From: Planococcus sp. CPCC 101016
GTDB lineage: Bacteria > Bacillota > Bacilli > Bacillales_A > Planococcaceae
Direction of reading: 5' to 3'
NCBI RefSeq assembly: GCF_007859295.1
Contig: NZ_VOHB01000006.1
Coordinates: 1 to 64,000, forward strand
Length of the DNA stretch: 64,000 nucleotides
The position numbers and the translations under genes were made by a program. The notes beneath the pieces were generated by a model. It searched no databases and was not told where the DNA came from. It saw only the letters and a list, made by a program, of their open reading frames with translations. Positions 26,898 to 36,196 of the stretch are shown one piece after another (the first letter of the stretch is position 1; every line of letters begins with the position of its first letter).

Positions 26898-27038
26898 CCG
26901 AAACACCTCCTTCTGTTCTTGTTTGTAATATTCTGATAATATAGCATGGCACTCAACAAAGTGCAAATAAAAAGAAGAAAATGTAAACGGTAACAAGTAT
27001 ATTTTTCTTCTGTTTACTCATCTTTTCTATTTCATTCT

Positions 27039-27536
27039 CTATTTTTTAAAAAATAATTTGTACTCCGAATAACCAAAAATCTTTCCGGGATCGACATTCT
27101 CAATCGGCTCCAAACCTTCCTCAAGTACATAAGAAGCCATTTCATGCAGCATAACGGATGCATCTGAATCATTTGATAAATCAGCAGGTGCCATCCAATC
27201 TGCCTCATACAGCTCCGACAATTGCGCCGCAATCGGCTGTTCTTCATCCTGTGCCTCCATTAAGAAAATTGCCATATTGTCACTGACTTCCTCACGGATC
27301 ACTCCTGAACGGAAACCAATCATACCGAGCAAATTGCAGTCAATCCCCGTTTCTTCTTTGACCTCTCTTAAAGCTGCTTGGTCAATCGTTTCCGACCCAT
27401 TTACAAACCCTGCGGGAAGTGACCATTTCCCATGAAGTCCTCCATATCTTTTTTTCACAACGAGCCATTGGCCTTTGGAATTTACTACTAGTCCAGCTGC
27501 TCCAAGCCAAACATTTCCACGCTTCGTATTTGCCAC
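27039..27536 (-). CDS. Nudix hydrolase
   Basis: The 165-residue protein contains the complete Nudix box GFVNGSETIDQAALREVKEETGI at about residues 43-65 (G-x5-E-x7-REVxEE). It hydrolyses a nucleoside diphosphate linked to some moiety; the substrate is not predictable. A preceding WLVVKKRYGGLHGKWSLPAG strand is typical. The GTG start has GGGGGAG four bases upstream. It is an independent gene downstream of the yumB terminator. Confidence 0.9.
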   Translation of the reverse strand: MANTKRGNVWLGAAGLVVNSKGQWLVVKKRYGGLHGKWSLPAGFVNGSETIDQAALREVKEETGIDCNLLGMIGFRSGVIREEVSDNMAIFLMEAQDEEQPIAAQLSELYEADWMAPADLSNDSDASVMLHEMASYVLEEGLEPIENVDPGKIFGYSEYKLFFKK

Positions 27537-27603
27537 ATAACTCCCCCCTTTTGTAAAAATAGATAAGCCTCCAGAAAATTTAGCGGAGACTTGATAATAT
27601 AAA

Positions 27604-27628
27604 AAAAGCTCCCCGCTAAGGGAGCTTT
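27604..27628 (-). terminator. Terminator of yumB
   Basis: The stem AAAGCTCCC / GGGGAGCTTT is followed by seven Ts on the minus strand, directly behind the gene. Confidence 0.92.
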
Positions 27629-27640
27629 AAATCGTCCATC

Positions 27641-28858
27641 TTACAGAACGTTGAATTTACCTTTTTTCATTACAAGCATCGGTCCACCTATCATGAACAA
27701 TGCACGGTTATCAATCATTTTTTTCATGAATGAAGCTCTTTTGCCTGTTACTTTTTTGCCGAATACAACACCGATGGCATCGTCATCGCCTAGTGAGCAG
27801 ACAGTTCCTTTTAAATCTGGAACAAACTCTACAGTCGTTTCATCGTTCATCAGCGCTTTCAAGTTCTTCGCTACACTTTCACCCTGCTGCATCGCAATCT
27901 GTGCAGTTGGTGGATACGGACGATTCGTTTCTTCGTTGATCATCAATGCGCAGTCACCGATGATGAAGACATCATCAAATCCTGGAGCACGCAAATCATT
28001 TCTAACTTTCACTCGAGCACGCATGTTTTCAATCGGAGTTGCTTCAATCAATCTGTTGCCGCGGACACCTGCAGCCCACACAACTGTACCGGCTTTGATG
28101 AATTCAAACTCATCGTCGCCTTTTTTGATTTTAACGCCTTCTGGAGTTGCTTCCACAACCGGTGTGCCGATTGAGAACTCAATTCCTTTAGACTCCAAGT
28201 GGCCGACAGCATAATTAACCAGTTCCGGATCGAAACCAGGCAATACCATCGGAGCAGCTTCAACGCATACTACACGCACTTTTTCACGTGGCACGTCGAA
28301 CTCTTTACACAGTTCTGGTACGCGGTTAGCCAATTCCCCTAAGAATTCAATGCCAGTAAATCCAGCTCCACCAACAATAATTGTCAGGCGGCTATCATCT
28401 TTGACTGGTTCTGCAGACCATGTAGCAAACTGGAATTCAATGTGTTCACGGATATAACGGGCAGCTTTTACATTGGCAATTGACAAGGCATATTTATCCA
28501 GACCTTCGATTCCGAATGTCTCACCTTCAAAACCAAGTGCAATGACAATATAGTCATATGTAAACTCGCCATTGTCCGTAGAAACTTTTTTACCGACTAC
28601 ATCGATCGCTTCAACAGTCGCTTGTACAAATTTCACTTTCACGCTGTCGATGACATCTTTGATATCATAACGCACTTGTTCTGGAAGCAATGTTCCTGCA
28701 GCTGCTTCGTGAAGCCATGTGCTTTCGTAATGATATTCGTTTTTGTTGATCAAAGTTATGTCCGCAGCATCTGTGCCAAGAACTTTTTGCAGGTTCACTA
28801 CAGTGGTCAATCCACCATAACCTGCTCCTAATACTAATATTGACGGTCTTTTCAACAC
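27641..28858 (-). CDS. yumB: Type II NADH dehydrogenase-like FAD oxidoreductase (YumB)
   Basis: The 405-residue flavoprotein passes electrons from NAD(P)H, probably to menaquinone, without pumping protons. The FAD Rossmann motif is at the N-terminus ([18 protein letters not shown]), and the NADH Rossmann motif is [18 protein letters not shown] (about residue 165). The second FAD motif is [11 protein letters not shown] (about 300). The frame extends 25 codons upstream, but a GTG at 28858 with AAGGTGG eight bases earlier gives the normal family N-terminus. A second paralogue, yutJ, lies 1.4 kb away. Confidence 0.92.
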   Translation of the reverse strand: MLKRPSILVLGAGYGGLTTVVNLQKVLGTDAADITLINKNEYHYESTWLHEAAAGTLLPEQVRYDIKDVIDSVKVKFVQATVEAIDVVGKKVSTDNGEFTYDYIVIALGFEGETFGIEGLDKYALSIANVKAARYIREHIEFQFATWSAEPVKDDSRLTIIVGGAGFTGIEFLGELANRVPELCKEFDVPREKVRVVCVEAAPMVLPGFDPELVNYAVGHLESKGIEFSIGTPVVEATPEGVKIKKGDDEFEFIKAGTVVWAAGVRGNRLIEATPIENMRARVKVRNDLRAPGFDDVFIIGDCALMINEETNRPYPPTAQIAMQQGESVAKNLKALMNDETTVEFVPDLKGTVCSLGDDDAIGVVFGKKVTGKRASFMKKMIDNRALFMIGGPMLVMKKGKFNVL

Positions 28859-29010
28859 AATCGCAACCACCTTCAAGTCATTTTTTAATCGAATATCGAC
28901 AAAGCGGTTAAACCTTGGCGCACCGATAAACATCTATACTCTATATTAGACCTAATACCTTATGATTTCAACCAATGAATGCGTTTAAGAGGGACTTATC
29001 CACAACAAAA

Positions 29011-29033
29011 AAAGCCGGTTGTCACCGACTTTT
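29011..29033 (-). terminator. Terminator of yutM
   Basis: The stem AAAGTCGGT / ACCGGCTTT with a four-base loop and a following T-run on the minus strand overlaps the yutM stop codon. Confidence 0.88.
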
Positions 29034-29394
29034 AACAATTCTCTGGAGTACCTGCTTTTTTAGCTGTACGGAATGAAGTTCCACATCCGCATGATGCGAT
29101 AGCATTCGGGTTTTCAATTGTGAATCCGCCGCCCATTAGCGACTGTTTGTAATCTACAACTGTGCCTTGCAAAATCGGCGCATCTTCTTTAGCGATCAGA
29201 ACCGGAATTCCGAATTGCTCATATAGATCATCCTCTTCGCCTTGGGCTTTTTCGAATCCCATTCCGTAAGTTAATCCGCTGCATCCGCCACCTTTAACGG
29301 CTACGCGCAAAAAAGAGCCTTCTTCTTCATTATGGCGCATCATCTCTTTTACCTGAAACGAAGCTGCTTCTGTAATCTCAACTACTTCTGTCAA
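29032..29394 (-). CDS. yutM: A-type iron-sulfur carrier (HesB/IscA family, YutM)
   Basis: The 120-residue protein carries the three conserved cysteines of A-type carriers: KGGGCSGLTYGM and ASCGCGTSFRT near the C-terminus. It transfers assembled Fe-S clusters to client enzymes. An upstream GTG (29403) lies in the AGGAAGG site, so the TTG at 29394, eight bases after it, is chosen; this gives the family length. It is followed by yutI, both being Fe-S carriers. Confidence 0.93.
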   Translation of the reverse strand: MTEVVEITEAASFQVKEMMRHNEEEGSFLRVAVKGGGCSGLTYGMGFEKAQGEEDDLYEQFGIPVLIAKEDAPILQGTVVDYKQSLMGGGFTIENPNAIASCGCGTSFRTAKKAGTPENC

Positions 29395-29515
29395 TGTGAT
29401 CACCTTCCTATATGAATTATCATAGCAATCATTTCTACTATTATTCAAGTCGTCCACCTTCAAATAACCGCATAAGTTAGAAGGGCTTTTTCAATAAATT
29501 ATATTTACACAGAAA

Positions 29516-29537
29516 AAGGGACCTAAAAAGGTCCCTT
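29516..29537 (-). terminator. Terminator of yutI
   Basis: The stem AAGGGACC / GGTCCCTT with a six-base T/A-rich loop is followed by T-rich sequence on the minus strand, directly after yutI. Confidence 0.9.
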
Positions 29538-29541
29538 GGCA

Positions 29542-29778
29542 TTAAAATACTTGTTCTACTTCTACTATGCCAGGAACTTCTTCCACTAACGCGCGTTCAA
29601 TCCCTGCTTTTAATGTAATTGTCGAGCTTGGGCAGCTTCCGCATGCACCGAGCAGACGAAGTTTTACGATACCGTCTTCTACATCAACAAGTTCGCAGTC
29701 TCCCCCGTCACGCAAAAGGAATGGACGTAATTTATCTAAGACTTCCATTACTTGATCTTCAATCAAAGCTTCAGTCAT
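29542..29778 (-). CDS. yutI: NifU-like Fe-S scaffold/carrier (Nfu, YutI)
   Basis: The 78-residue protein is a stand-alone Nfu domain with the cluster-binding CGSCPSS motif (about residues 46-52) after KLRLLGA and before [12 protein letters not shown]. It carries 4Fe-4S clusters to enzymes such as LipA, encoded 4 kb away. It is divergent from yuzD. A GGAG-type site precedes the ATG. Confidence 0.94.
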   Translation of the reverse strand: MTEALIEDQVMEVLDKLRPFLLRDGGDCELVDVEDGIVKLRLLGACGSCPSSTITLKAGIERALVEEVPGIVEVEQVF

Positions 29779-29861
29779 TTATATCGACTCCTTTCATTAT
29801 AATCATTATAATGTGATTAGAGAGAAAAAGCCACTAATGAATTCACAGGAGGTCCAAAATC

Positions 29862-30188
29862 ATGCAGAAAGAATTATCCATTGAAGTCTACGGAACCGAT
29901 GTTATCTGTGCAAGCTGCGTTAATGCACCTTCTTCAATCGACACATATGAATGGCTGGAAGCCGCCATCTCAAGGAAATATAAGGATCAGCCATTTTCAA
30001 TTACCTATATTGACATTGAGAAACCTCTTGCACTTGAACACCAGAAAGATTATGCGCAGCGCATATTGGATGACGAATTTTTTTATCCGCTGGTTTTAGT
30101 CGAAGGAGAAGTTGTCGGAGAAGGCTATGTACAATTAAAGCCTGTCTACCGCGAACTTGAAAAACATGGCTTCTCCGAAGTGAAATAA
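29862..30188 (+). CDS. yuzD: DUF1462 protein (YuzD)
   Basis: The 108-residue protein has a thioredoxin-like opening with a CxxC (DVICASCVNAPSS, about residue 15) and the family segment SITYIDIEKPL; the C-terminal half contains YPLVLVEGEVVGEGYVQLK. The fold and Cys pair suggest a redox or metal role, not established. The divergent position next to yutI matches B. subtilis. AGGAGG precedes the ATG. Confidence 0.88.
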   Translation: MQKELSIEVYGTDVICASCVNAPSSIDTYEWLEAAISRKYKDQPFSITYIDIEKPLALEHQKDYAQRILDDEFFYPLVLVEGEVVGEGYVQLKPVYRELEKHGFSEVK

Positions 30189-30220
30189 AAAAAGCGCTCA
30201 AAGCTGAGCGCTTTTTTTTT
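30187..30220. terminator. Bidirectional terminator between yuzD and yutJ
   Basis: The stem AAAAGCGCTCA / TGAGCGCTTTT with an AAGC loop is bounded by A7 and T9 runs. Confidence 0.94.
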
Positions 30221-30222
30221 CA

Positions 30223-31290
30223 TTACCCGTTGTGCCATTTATACATCCACAACACGCCTGATTTCATCAAGCGAGCGATTCGGCCCGTCACAGTACGGTC
30301 TGCCAAATAAGCAAAACCTTGTTTCTTGCCAAGAGATCCGAGGAAGCCCTTTAGCTTGATTTCAGGCATGGTTTCAGGCAATTCTTCGCCTTTCCATGTC
30401 GCTTTTAACACTTTGACAATCTGTTCAGCCTGCTCTTCCGCTAATTGTGCTGAAGGAGCCATTGGCAATGCCGCACAATCACCTACGACGTAAACATGCT
30501 CATCGTTCGGCAATTGATGGTATTGGTTAATGACTATTCGCCCGCTGGCGTCACTTTCCAGCCCTAAATCCCGGACCGGCTTGACTGCTTGAATGCCTGC
30601 TGTCCAAACCACTGCATCCACGGGAATCGTTTCCTCGTGATTATAGAGCATATTGGGTTCCACTTTGGTAATATTTGAATTTGATACTACATCGACATTA
30701 TTGTTCTCAAACCATTTTTTGACGAAATTACTTAAGCGCTCAGGAAAGTCGCGCAGGATTCGCGGACTCCGGTCAAACAGCTTAATATTCAAGTCTTTTC
30801 GGCTTTCGCGCAATTCACTGGCCAGCTCAATGCCGCTGAGTCCAGCGCCTACTACGCCTACTACCGCCCCTGCAGGCAAACCAAGCAACGCCTGATATGT
30901 GGCACGTGATTTGCCGATGGTCTGTATACTGTGAGTAAACTCATCAGCTCCCGGTACATTATGGTATTTGTCTTCGCAACCTAAACCGATCACGAGATCG
31001 TCATAAGCGATGCGTTCGCCATTTTCCATGAAGATGCATTTTTCCTGAAGGCCGATTTCCAATATTTCACCATTCACAACCGTTAAGCGCTCATGCTCGG
31101 GGAAAGGAACGCGGACTTCCTGGTCTGATTCTGTACCAGCTGCCAGTGCATAAAATTCTGTTTTCATACTATGGAATGGTGTCCGGTCAATTAAAATGAT
31201 TTCGGTATCCTGGGGTAGGCTGGCTGGCAACAAGCGAAGCAAAATCCGCATATTGCCGTAACCGCCTCCAAGTAAAACTAATTTTCGCAT
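30223..31290 (-). CDS. yutJ: NADH dehydrogenase-like FAD oxidoreductase (YutJ)
   Basis: The 355-residue flavoprotein is smaller than YumB but shares its plan: LVLLGGGYGNMRILLRLLP (FAD binding, N-terminus), VVGVVGAGLSGIELASELRE (NADH binding, about 140) and EHVYVVGDCAALPMAPSAQLAEEQAEQ (about 265). The true electron acceptor is unknown. The first motif has GNMR where most relatives have GG/GL-type residues. It is divergent from yuzB, as in B. subtilis. Confidence 0.9.
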   Translation of the reverse strand: MRKLVLLGGGYGNMRILLRLLPASLPQDTEIILIDRTPFHSMKTEFYALAAGTESDQEVRVPFPEHERLTVVNGEILEIGLQEKCIFMENGERIAYDDLVIGLGCEDKYHNVPGADEFTHSIQTIGKSRATYQALLGLPAGAVVGVVGAGLSGIELASELRESRKDLNIKLFDRSPRILRDFPERLSNFVKKWFENNNVDVVSNSNITKVEPNMLYNHEETIPVDAVVWTAGIQAVKPVRDLGLESDASGRIVINQYHQLPNDEHVYVVGDCAALPMAPSAQLAEEQAEQIVKVLKATWKGEELPETMPEIKLKGFLGSLGKKQGFAYLADRTVTGRIARLMKSGVLWMYKWHNG

Positions 31291-31442
31291 AAAAATCTCC
31301 TTTAATTTTCGTCTGTCTCATCAATTTCTCACATATGAGTATAGCTGATTGTGATAACTTTCACAATGCTTTCGCTAGAAATCAATTAATTGACTCCAGC
31401 CCCGAAAAAAGGTAGGATTTCGTTGTAGTGAGGTGACATAGA

Positions 31443-31679
31443 TTGAAACCGATTGTTGAATTTTGTATCAGTAATATTGTTAATGGAGCACAAGATTCTT
31501 TTGAAAAACTTGAACGGGATCCTAATCTCGATGTTTTGGAATACGGCTGCTTAAGCTATTGCACAAAATGTTCCGAATCTCTATATGCCTTGGTTAACGG
31601 GGAAATCGTTGAAGCTGACTCTCCCGAAGAACTGACGAAAAAAGTCTACGAATTCATAGAGGAAAACCCGTTGTTTTAA
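31443..31679 (+). CDS. yuzB: DUF1450 protein (YuzB)
   Basis: The 78-residue protein resembles the YuzB/DUF1450 family: PIVEFCISNIVNG, then DVLEYGCLSYCTKCSESLYALVNGE with a Cys cluster (C-x3-C-x2-C), then a C-terminal helix. A thioredoxin-like ferredoxin fold and metal or redox binding are possible. Start: TTG with AGGTG about eight bases upstream. A short terminator follows immediately. Confidence 0.88.
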   Translation: MKPIVEFCISNIVNGAQDSFEKLERDPNLDVLEYGCLSYCTKCSESLYALVNGEIVEADSPEELTKKVYEFIEENPLF

Positions 31680-31701
31680 GCCGTTGAAAAACGGCTTTTT
31701 T
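31678..31701 (+). terminator. Terminator of yuzB
   Basis: The stem AAGCCGTT / AACGGCTT with a GAAA loop and a T8 run overlaps the yuzB stop codon. Confidence 0.92.
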
Positions 31702-31819
31702 TTATTGGCTTCCGATTAGCCGCTAACTTTAATACGTTCGCCTCTCGCAGGCAGTTCAGCCCGGCAAAGCGATTTCATATCCCATAACTCGGCTTTTACT
31801 GTAACTTTCTAAGCTTTTC

Positions 31820-32590
31820 TCAAACTTCCCAAAACCCAAGATTTTCTATTGCAAAGCTTGGTGGCTGTTTTTTTTTCAGCACTGTCTCCATGGGTGTAAC
31901 ACCCGTGTTGACATGTATAGTATCAATTCCGAAGCGGATTCCGGCCTGGATATCAGTGTCATAATTGTCCCCGATCATCACCATCTCACTTTTTTCAAAA
32001 CCTGATTCATGTTGGATTGCTTCCAGCATATGAATTTCCGGTTTACCGATGAAAACCGGGTCCACATCGGTTGAAGCAGCTACCAATGCGGTAAAAGCTC
32101 CGTTTCCCGGTAACAAACCTTTTTCGGAAGGAAAGGCCAAATCTTGGTTGGTCGATAGAAAAACCGCCCCTTTTCGAATTTCCAGACAGGCAGTCGCCAG
32201 TTTATCATACGTGATGTTTCGATCGATTCCCATCAACACAATACCCGCTTGTTCCTCTACTCTCTCAAGACCTTCCTGACGAAGCGCCTGGTCCAGTCCA
32301 TCCGACCCGATCATGTATACCGAACGTCCTGGATACCAGCGCTTGATGTACTTTGCTGCAGCAATTGCCGACGACATGATGCGTTCTTTTTTCGCTGTGA
32401 TGCCGAAACCGGCCATTTTGTCTTTTAGTTGCTGCTGGGTCATAGAAGCATTATTGGTTATAAAGAATGGTTCAATGCCTTTTTGCTGTAAGCGCTCGAC
32501 AAAGTTAGCCGCCTCTTCAACCGCCTCAATTCCACGGTAAACCGTACCATCCAAATCCAGACAATAAGCTCGATATTTTCTATTTATCAT
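31820..32590 (-). CDS. yutF: HAD-superfamily sugar/nucleotide phosphatase (YutF, NagD-like)
   Basis: The 256-residue protein is a HAD phosphatase of the NagD/p-nitrophenyl phosphatase group. Motif I is YCLDLDGTVYRG (nucleophile Asp), motif II FFITNNAS, motif III the Lys in FIGKPE, and motif IV VMIGDNYDTDIQAG. The physiological substrate is unknown. An ORF start further upstream is ignored because ATG 32590 has AGAGGA at good distance. It overlaps yutE by 11 bases, indicating coupling in the lipA-yutD-yutE-yutF series. Confidence 0.92.
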   Translation of the reverse strand: MINRKYRAYCLDLDGTVYRGIEAVEEAANFVERLQQKGIEPFFITNNASMTQQQLKDKMAGFGITAKKERIMSSAIAAAKYIKRWYPGRSVYMIGSDGLDQALRQEGLERVEEQAGIVLMGIDRNITYDKLATACLEIRKGAVFLSTNQDLAFPSEKGLLPGNGAFTALVAASTDVDPVFIGKPEIHMLEAIQHESGFEKSEMVMIGDNYDTDIQAGIRFGIDTIHVNTGVTPMETVLKKKQPPSFAIENLGFWEV

Positions 32591-33035
32591 TTTTTTCCTC
32601 TGGTATAAATGCTGATACCGGTCCCAGTTCGTGAACAAGATAATGCTCTACTTTCGGTCCAAACGCCTTTAACGACTCCATATTTTCATCGATAGCTTCT
32701 TTAACAGCTTGCTGATCCACTTTCATGAACTGCCGCACCAACATTTTTCGCAATGCAATAACCCGTTTCAACGGTTGATCCATTTCTTCTGTAATCACTT
32801 TTTCATCGACCAAAATGTCGATAATGTCATCATAGCTCCCCGGATCACGCATAATGAATCCATCGATCATCGAGTTGCCGACATCTATGATCGACTCAAT
32901 GATGTTTGCACCAATGCGCTCTAAGGCAAGCTTGTCGCCAAATGATGTCCAGTGCTGCCGTCCTTCATAAAAATCCAATAACTCATTCATGTACTGAATC
33001 GTTTCAGTGATTTTGCTGCGGTCAATAAAATACAT
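32580..33035 (-). CDS. yutE: DUF86/HepT-like protein (YutE)
   Basis: The 151-residue all-helical protein belongs to the DUF86 family, related to HepT nucleotidyltransferase-associated RNases: DRSKITETIQYMNELLDF, ALERIGANIIESIIDVGN and VIALRKMLVRQFMKVD. The RX4-6H motif of active HepT (R-x4-H) reads RKMLVRQF here, so the catalytic His is missing. It also has no MNT partner nearby. It is therefore probably not an active toxin. Between yutD and yutF, as in Bacillus. Confidence 0.87.
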   Translation of the reverse strand: MYFIDRSKITETIQYMNELLDFYEGRQHWTSFGDKLALERIGANIIESIIDVGNSMIDGFIMRDPGSYDDIIDILVDEKVITEEMDQPLKRVIALRKMLVRQFMKVDQQAVKEAIDENMESLKAFGPKVEHYLVHELGPVSAFIPEEKNDK

Positions 33036-33109
33036 AAAAATACCCTCCAGTAGGCGTTTGAAAATCTTTCATTTCTTTCTTTATCATATCATAATGTATG
33101 AAAAAAACC

Positions 33110-33136
33110 CCCGGCGGATTAAATATCCGCTTCGGG
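33110..33136 (-). terminator. Terminator overlapping the end of yutD
   Basis: The interrupted stem CCCGAAGCGGAT / ATCCGCCGGGG is followed by T7 on the minus strand. It includes the last codons of yutD. Confidence 0.75.
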
Positions 33137-33457
33137 AGCCTGCTGCTCTGCTTCTTCAATTGGAGGTGCTGCTTTTCCAACTTTCTTTACGACGAAATAC
33201 GCACAGCCAAAATTGCAGTATTCATAAAGATAGTCCTGCAGCGTACTGATTTTCGTATCATAGGTTGCTTTGTGGTTGGTATCTTCAAAAAAGCCTTTTA
33301 AGCGCAATTGTCCATAGCCCCAGTCACCCAGGATGTAATCGTATTTAGACAGGATTTCGCTATAGCGCGCTGTTAATGCCTCTTCTTGGAAACCTTCCCG
33401 GTAATCGATTAATATATCATAATTCCACTGATCCAATGTGATCAATTTTCTCACCAT
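33119..33457 (-). CDS. yutD: YutD family protein (DUF1027)
   Basis: The 112-residue protein matches YutD by the segment SEILSKYDYILGDWGYGQLRLKGFFED and by the C-terminal CNFGCAYFVVKKV, where two cysteines may bind metal. The function is unknown. The start is uncertain: ATG 33457 lies just after the lipA stop with a poor ribosome site, and a TTG at 33445 behind GGTGAG is an alternative. It directly follows lipA. Confidence 0.87.
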   Translation of the reverse strand: MVRKLITLDQWNYDILIDYREGFQEEALTARYSEILSKYDYILGDWGYGQLRLKGFFEDTNHKATYDTKISTLQDYLYEYCNFGCAYFVVKKVGKAAPPIEEAEQQAPEADI

Positions 33458-33460
33458 CCA

Positions 33461-34384
33461 TTAGCTGTTTATAGCAGCTGCTTGCTCTTCTCCGAGGCGC
33501 TGACGCTCTTTGGCAGCTGCATTGACTTGCTCATCCGCATGGTAGCTGCTCCGAACCAGAGGACCTGATTGGCAATGCGAGAACCCTTTAGTCATCGCAA
33601 TTTCCCAGAATTCCTTAAATTCCTTTGGCGAGTAGTATTTCTGTACGTTCAGATGTTTTTTTGAAGGCTGTAGGTATTGACCGATCGTCATGATATCAAC
33701 GCCATTTGCCCGAAGGTCATCCATGACTTCAATAATCTCTTCTTTGGTTTCTCCCAAACCGATCATCAAAGAAGATTTTGTCGGAATTTCCGGATGGAGC
33801 TCTTTTGAACGCTTCAATAGTTCCAATGAACGGTCATATTTAGCCCGTGCTCTGACTCTTGGAGTCAAGCGGCGTACTGTCTCAATATTATGATTTAAAA
33901 TATCCGGTTTCGCATCCATTAGCCGTTCCAGATTTTCTTGGATTCCACCCATATCAGAAGGCAGGACTTCGACCGTTGTAAATGGATTGGCGCGCTTGAT
34001 TGCCCGAATGGTTTCAGCAAAAACAGCTGATCCGCCATCTTTCAAATCATCTCTCGCTACTGCGGTGATGACTGCATGTTTCAGGTTCATCATTTTCACG
34101 GAAGCTGCGACGCGTTCAGGCTCTTGCAGATCCAATTCGTTCGGCAAGCCTGTTTTTACAGCGCAAAATCGGCATGCTCTCGTACAAACAGCACCCAGAA
34201 TCATAAAAGTAGCGGTTCTTCTTGTTCCCCAGCATTCGTGGATGTTTGGGCATTTCGCTTCTTCACACACCGTGTTTAGGTTGTTTTCCCGCATCATTTT
34301 CTTTAAATCCGTATAGTTTTCATTGGTGTTCAGTTTAATCTTTAACCAATCGGGCTTTCTGAGATGTTCTTGTTTTGTTGACAC
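33461..34384 (-). CDS. lipA: Lipoyl synthase
   Basis: The 307-residue radical-SAM enzyme inserts two sulfurs into octanoyl groups on E2 and GcvH proteins. The auxiliary cluster motif is [12 protein letters not shown] (about residues 42-53) and the radical-SAM triad is CTRACRFC (about 68-75). The C-terminal RSSYHAD motif is present. It depends on Fe-S supply from the Suf and Nfu systems encoded nearby; gcvH at 53.6 kb is a client. ATG 34390 is only three bases after AGGGG, so the GTG at 34384, nine bases from it, is preferred. Confidence 0.96.
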   Translation of the reverse strand: MSTKQEHLRKPDWLKIKLNTNENYTDLKKMMRENNLNTVCEEAKCPNIHECWGTRRTATFMILGAVCTRACRFCAVKTGLPNELDLQEPERVAASVKMMNLKHAVITAVARDDLKDGGSAVFAETIRAIKRANPFTTVEVLPSDMGGIQENLERLMDAKPDILNHNIETVRRLTPRVRARAKYDRSLELLKRSKELHPEIPTKSSLMIGLGETKEEIIEVMDDLRANGVDIMTIGQYLQPSKKHLNVQKYYSPKEFKEFWEIAMTKGFSHCQSGPLVRSSYHADEQVNAAAKERQRLGEEQAAAINS

Positions 34385-34493
34385 GCACATCGTCCCCTAT
34401 CTACCTGATTTATGTATGGAATCCTTTTCAGTTCCAAATGTATCATATAAATCTGCTCCTCACAAGCACGCATCTCGGTCTCAAAGCGCAGAA

Positions 34494-34523
34494 AAGCCCG
34501 GAAACTTGGAAGTTTCCGAGCTT
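34494..34523 (-). terminator. Terminator of the NSS/MetS operon
   Basis: The stem AAGCTCGGAAACTT / AAGTTTCCGGGCTT with a two-base loop and one G-U/mismatch position lies five bases past the MetS-like stop. It is followed by TTCT on the minus strand. Confidence 0.85.
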
Positions 34524-34528
34524 GTAAA

Positions 34529-34660
34529 TTATACGTTATCTGCAGCGTCTCTCGCTTTGTTCTTTTTGCTGCTGCCGATTGCATGTACAATACTAGCAGC
34601 CAAGCCACCCCAAATGATGATCATACCGATAATCATCACTACAATTGAACCTGTAGTCAT
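34529..34660 (-). CDS. metS: MetS-type small subunit of an NSS transporter
   Basis: This 43-residue single-helix peptide starts MTTGSIVVMIIGMIIIWGG and continues LAASIVHAIGSSKKNKA. The TM helix with an internal WGG and a basic cytoplasmic tail matches the MetS small subunits that accompany NSS transporters (MetPS of corynebacteria imports methionine and alanine). It begins 16 bases after the stop of the large subunit gene, with AGGAGG upstream. The gene is too short for many gene finders. Confidence 0.88.
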   Translation of the reverse strand: MTTGSIVVMIIGMIIIWGGLAASIVHAIGSSKKNKARDAADNV

Positions 34661-34675
34661 ATGAAGCTCCTCCTT

Positions 34676-36196
34676 TTAATTGCGTTCGTCGTATTCCCCT
34701 TGCTCTTTATGCCATTTTCCAAGTGAGATGAGAATGCCAAAGATCAGTGCAGCTGCAGCTACTGCCACACCTCCTGACAACGTAAACATGTCAGAATATC
34801 CTTCATAGTTTCCGGTTTCTGTTTCAAACTGTTTTAGGATATTCAGTTTCAATAGACCGAACATCATATAACCCAACACGATTGGTGTGATAATTCCAAG
34901 ACTGAACTTCCACCAAGCGCCCAAACGGATGTCTGAGATTTCGTTGGCGTGGCCTTTAAGAAGATCCGCTTTGCGGAATACCCAAACGACCAGAACAACT
35001 TCCACTAAGCCGATTGCTGCAACCCCGAACTGGTTGATGAAGTAATCTGCAAGATCCAGGAAGAACAAACCGCCCTGTGTAGCAAATAGGATCGAAATCA
35101 AAGCTGCAAGTCCGCCTCCGAAAAGCACTGACTTTTTACGTGAAATACCGAACTTCTCAGAGAAACCGGCTACATAAGTTTCCGTGATTGAAATCAAGGA
35201 TGTTAATCCGGCAAGCGTTAAAGACAAGAAGAACAAGAAGCCGAACAAACCGTTAAAGCCCGGAAACTCATTGATAATCTGCGGGAAGACTACAAACGCA
35301 AGTCCGACCCCAGCAGTGGCTACCTCACTAACTGCCACTCCTTGTTGAGATGCCATAAATCCGAGGGCTGCAAAAATCCCGATCCCGGCAAGCAACTCAA
35401 AACTTGAGTTTGCAAATCCTGTGATAAATGCGTTGTTCGTGATATCTGATTTTTTAGGAAGATAACTTGAATAAGTGATCATGATGGCAAATGCTACGGA
35501 TAAACTGAAGAAAATATGTCCGTAAGCCGCAACCCAAACCGATGGATCGAGTATGGCATCAAAATCCGGTTGGAAGAAAGCTTCCAAACCTACTAAAGCT
35601 CCATCTAACGTAACAGCCCGGACCACAACTGCGAAGAAAATGATCAGTAAAGTCGGGATAAAAATACGATTGGCCATTTCAATACCTTTTTTAACGCCGG
35701 CGAGTAGAATTCCCAATGTAATGATCCAGACTAGAGCTAAGGGAATAAATACGCCCCATACAATTCCACCAGTTTGTCCTGGTTGAACTGTCAGCTGCAA
35801 AAAAGTATTGAATAGGAAGTCTTGTGTATCTGTACCCCATGCCTGATTGAAAGAAAATATAGTATAGCGCATTGCCCAGGCGATAATAACGGCATAGTAA
35901 ACAGATATGACAAAGGACACAAATACTGCCCACCATCCGAGCCATTCTAATTTTTTACCACCCATTCTAAAGAATGACAAAGGTGCTGATCCCCGGTACT
36001 TGTGTCCGATAGTGAATTCCAAAATAAGAATTGGTATTCCTGCAGTCAACAGAGCGAATAAGTACGGTATAAAGAATGCTCCTCCACCATTTTCGTATGC
36101 AACATATGGAAATCTCCAAATGTTACCTAGTCCTACTGCAGAGCCGACGGCAGCCATGATAAAGCCGGCACGTGTACCCCATTGCGAACGTTCCAT
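34676..36196 (-). CDS. NSS-family Na+/amino-acid symporter (MetP-like large subunit)
   Basis: The 506-residue protein has 12 hydrophobic segments and the NSS hallmark SQWGTRAGFIMAAVGSAVGLGNIWRFPYVAYENGGGAF at the N-terminus. Na-site segments include SLSVAFAIMITYSSYL and LAGLTSLISITE. With its MetS-type partner it probably imports methionine, alanine or branched-chain amino acids. The open frame starts eight codons earlier, but ATG 36196 lies behind GGGGGAAG. It is 55 residues longer than the NSS protein at 13.5 kb. Confidence 0.92.
   Translation of the reverse strand: MERSQWGTRAGFIMAAVGSAVGLGNIWRFPYVAYENGGGAFFIPYLFALLTAGIPILILEFTIGHKYRGSAPLSFFRMGGKKLEWLGWWAVFVSFVISVYYAVIIAWAMRYTIFSFNQAWGTDTQDFLFNTFLQLTVQPGQTGGIVWGVFIPLALVWIITLGILLAGVKKGIEMANRIFIPTLLIIFFAVVVRAVTLDGALVGLEAFFQPDFDAILDPSVWVAAYGHIFFSLSVAFAIMITYSSYLPKKSDITNNAFITGFANSSFELLAGIGIFAALGFMASQQGVAVSEVATAGVGLAFVVFPQIINEFPGFNGLFGFLFFLSLTLAGLTSLISITETYVAGFSEKFGISRKKSVLFGGGLAALISILFATQGGLFFLDLADYFINQFGVAAIGLVEVVLVVWVFRKADLLKGHANEISDIRLGAWWKFSLGIITPIVLGYMMFGLLKLNILKQFETETGNYEGYSDMFTLSGGVAVAAAALIFGILISLGKWHKEQGEYDERN

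Noticed and set aside
32580..33035. HepT/MntA toxin-antitoxin system
   Set aside because: There is no MNT-domain gene nearby, and the catalytic His of the HepT motif is replaced.
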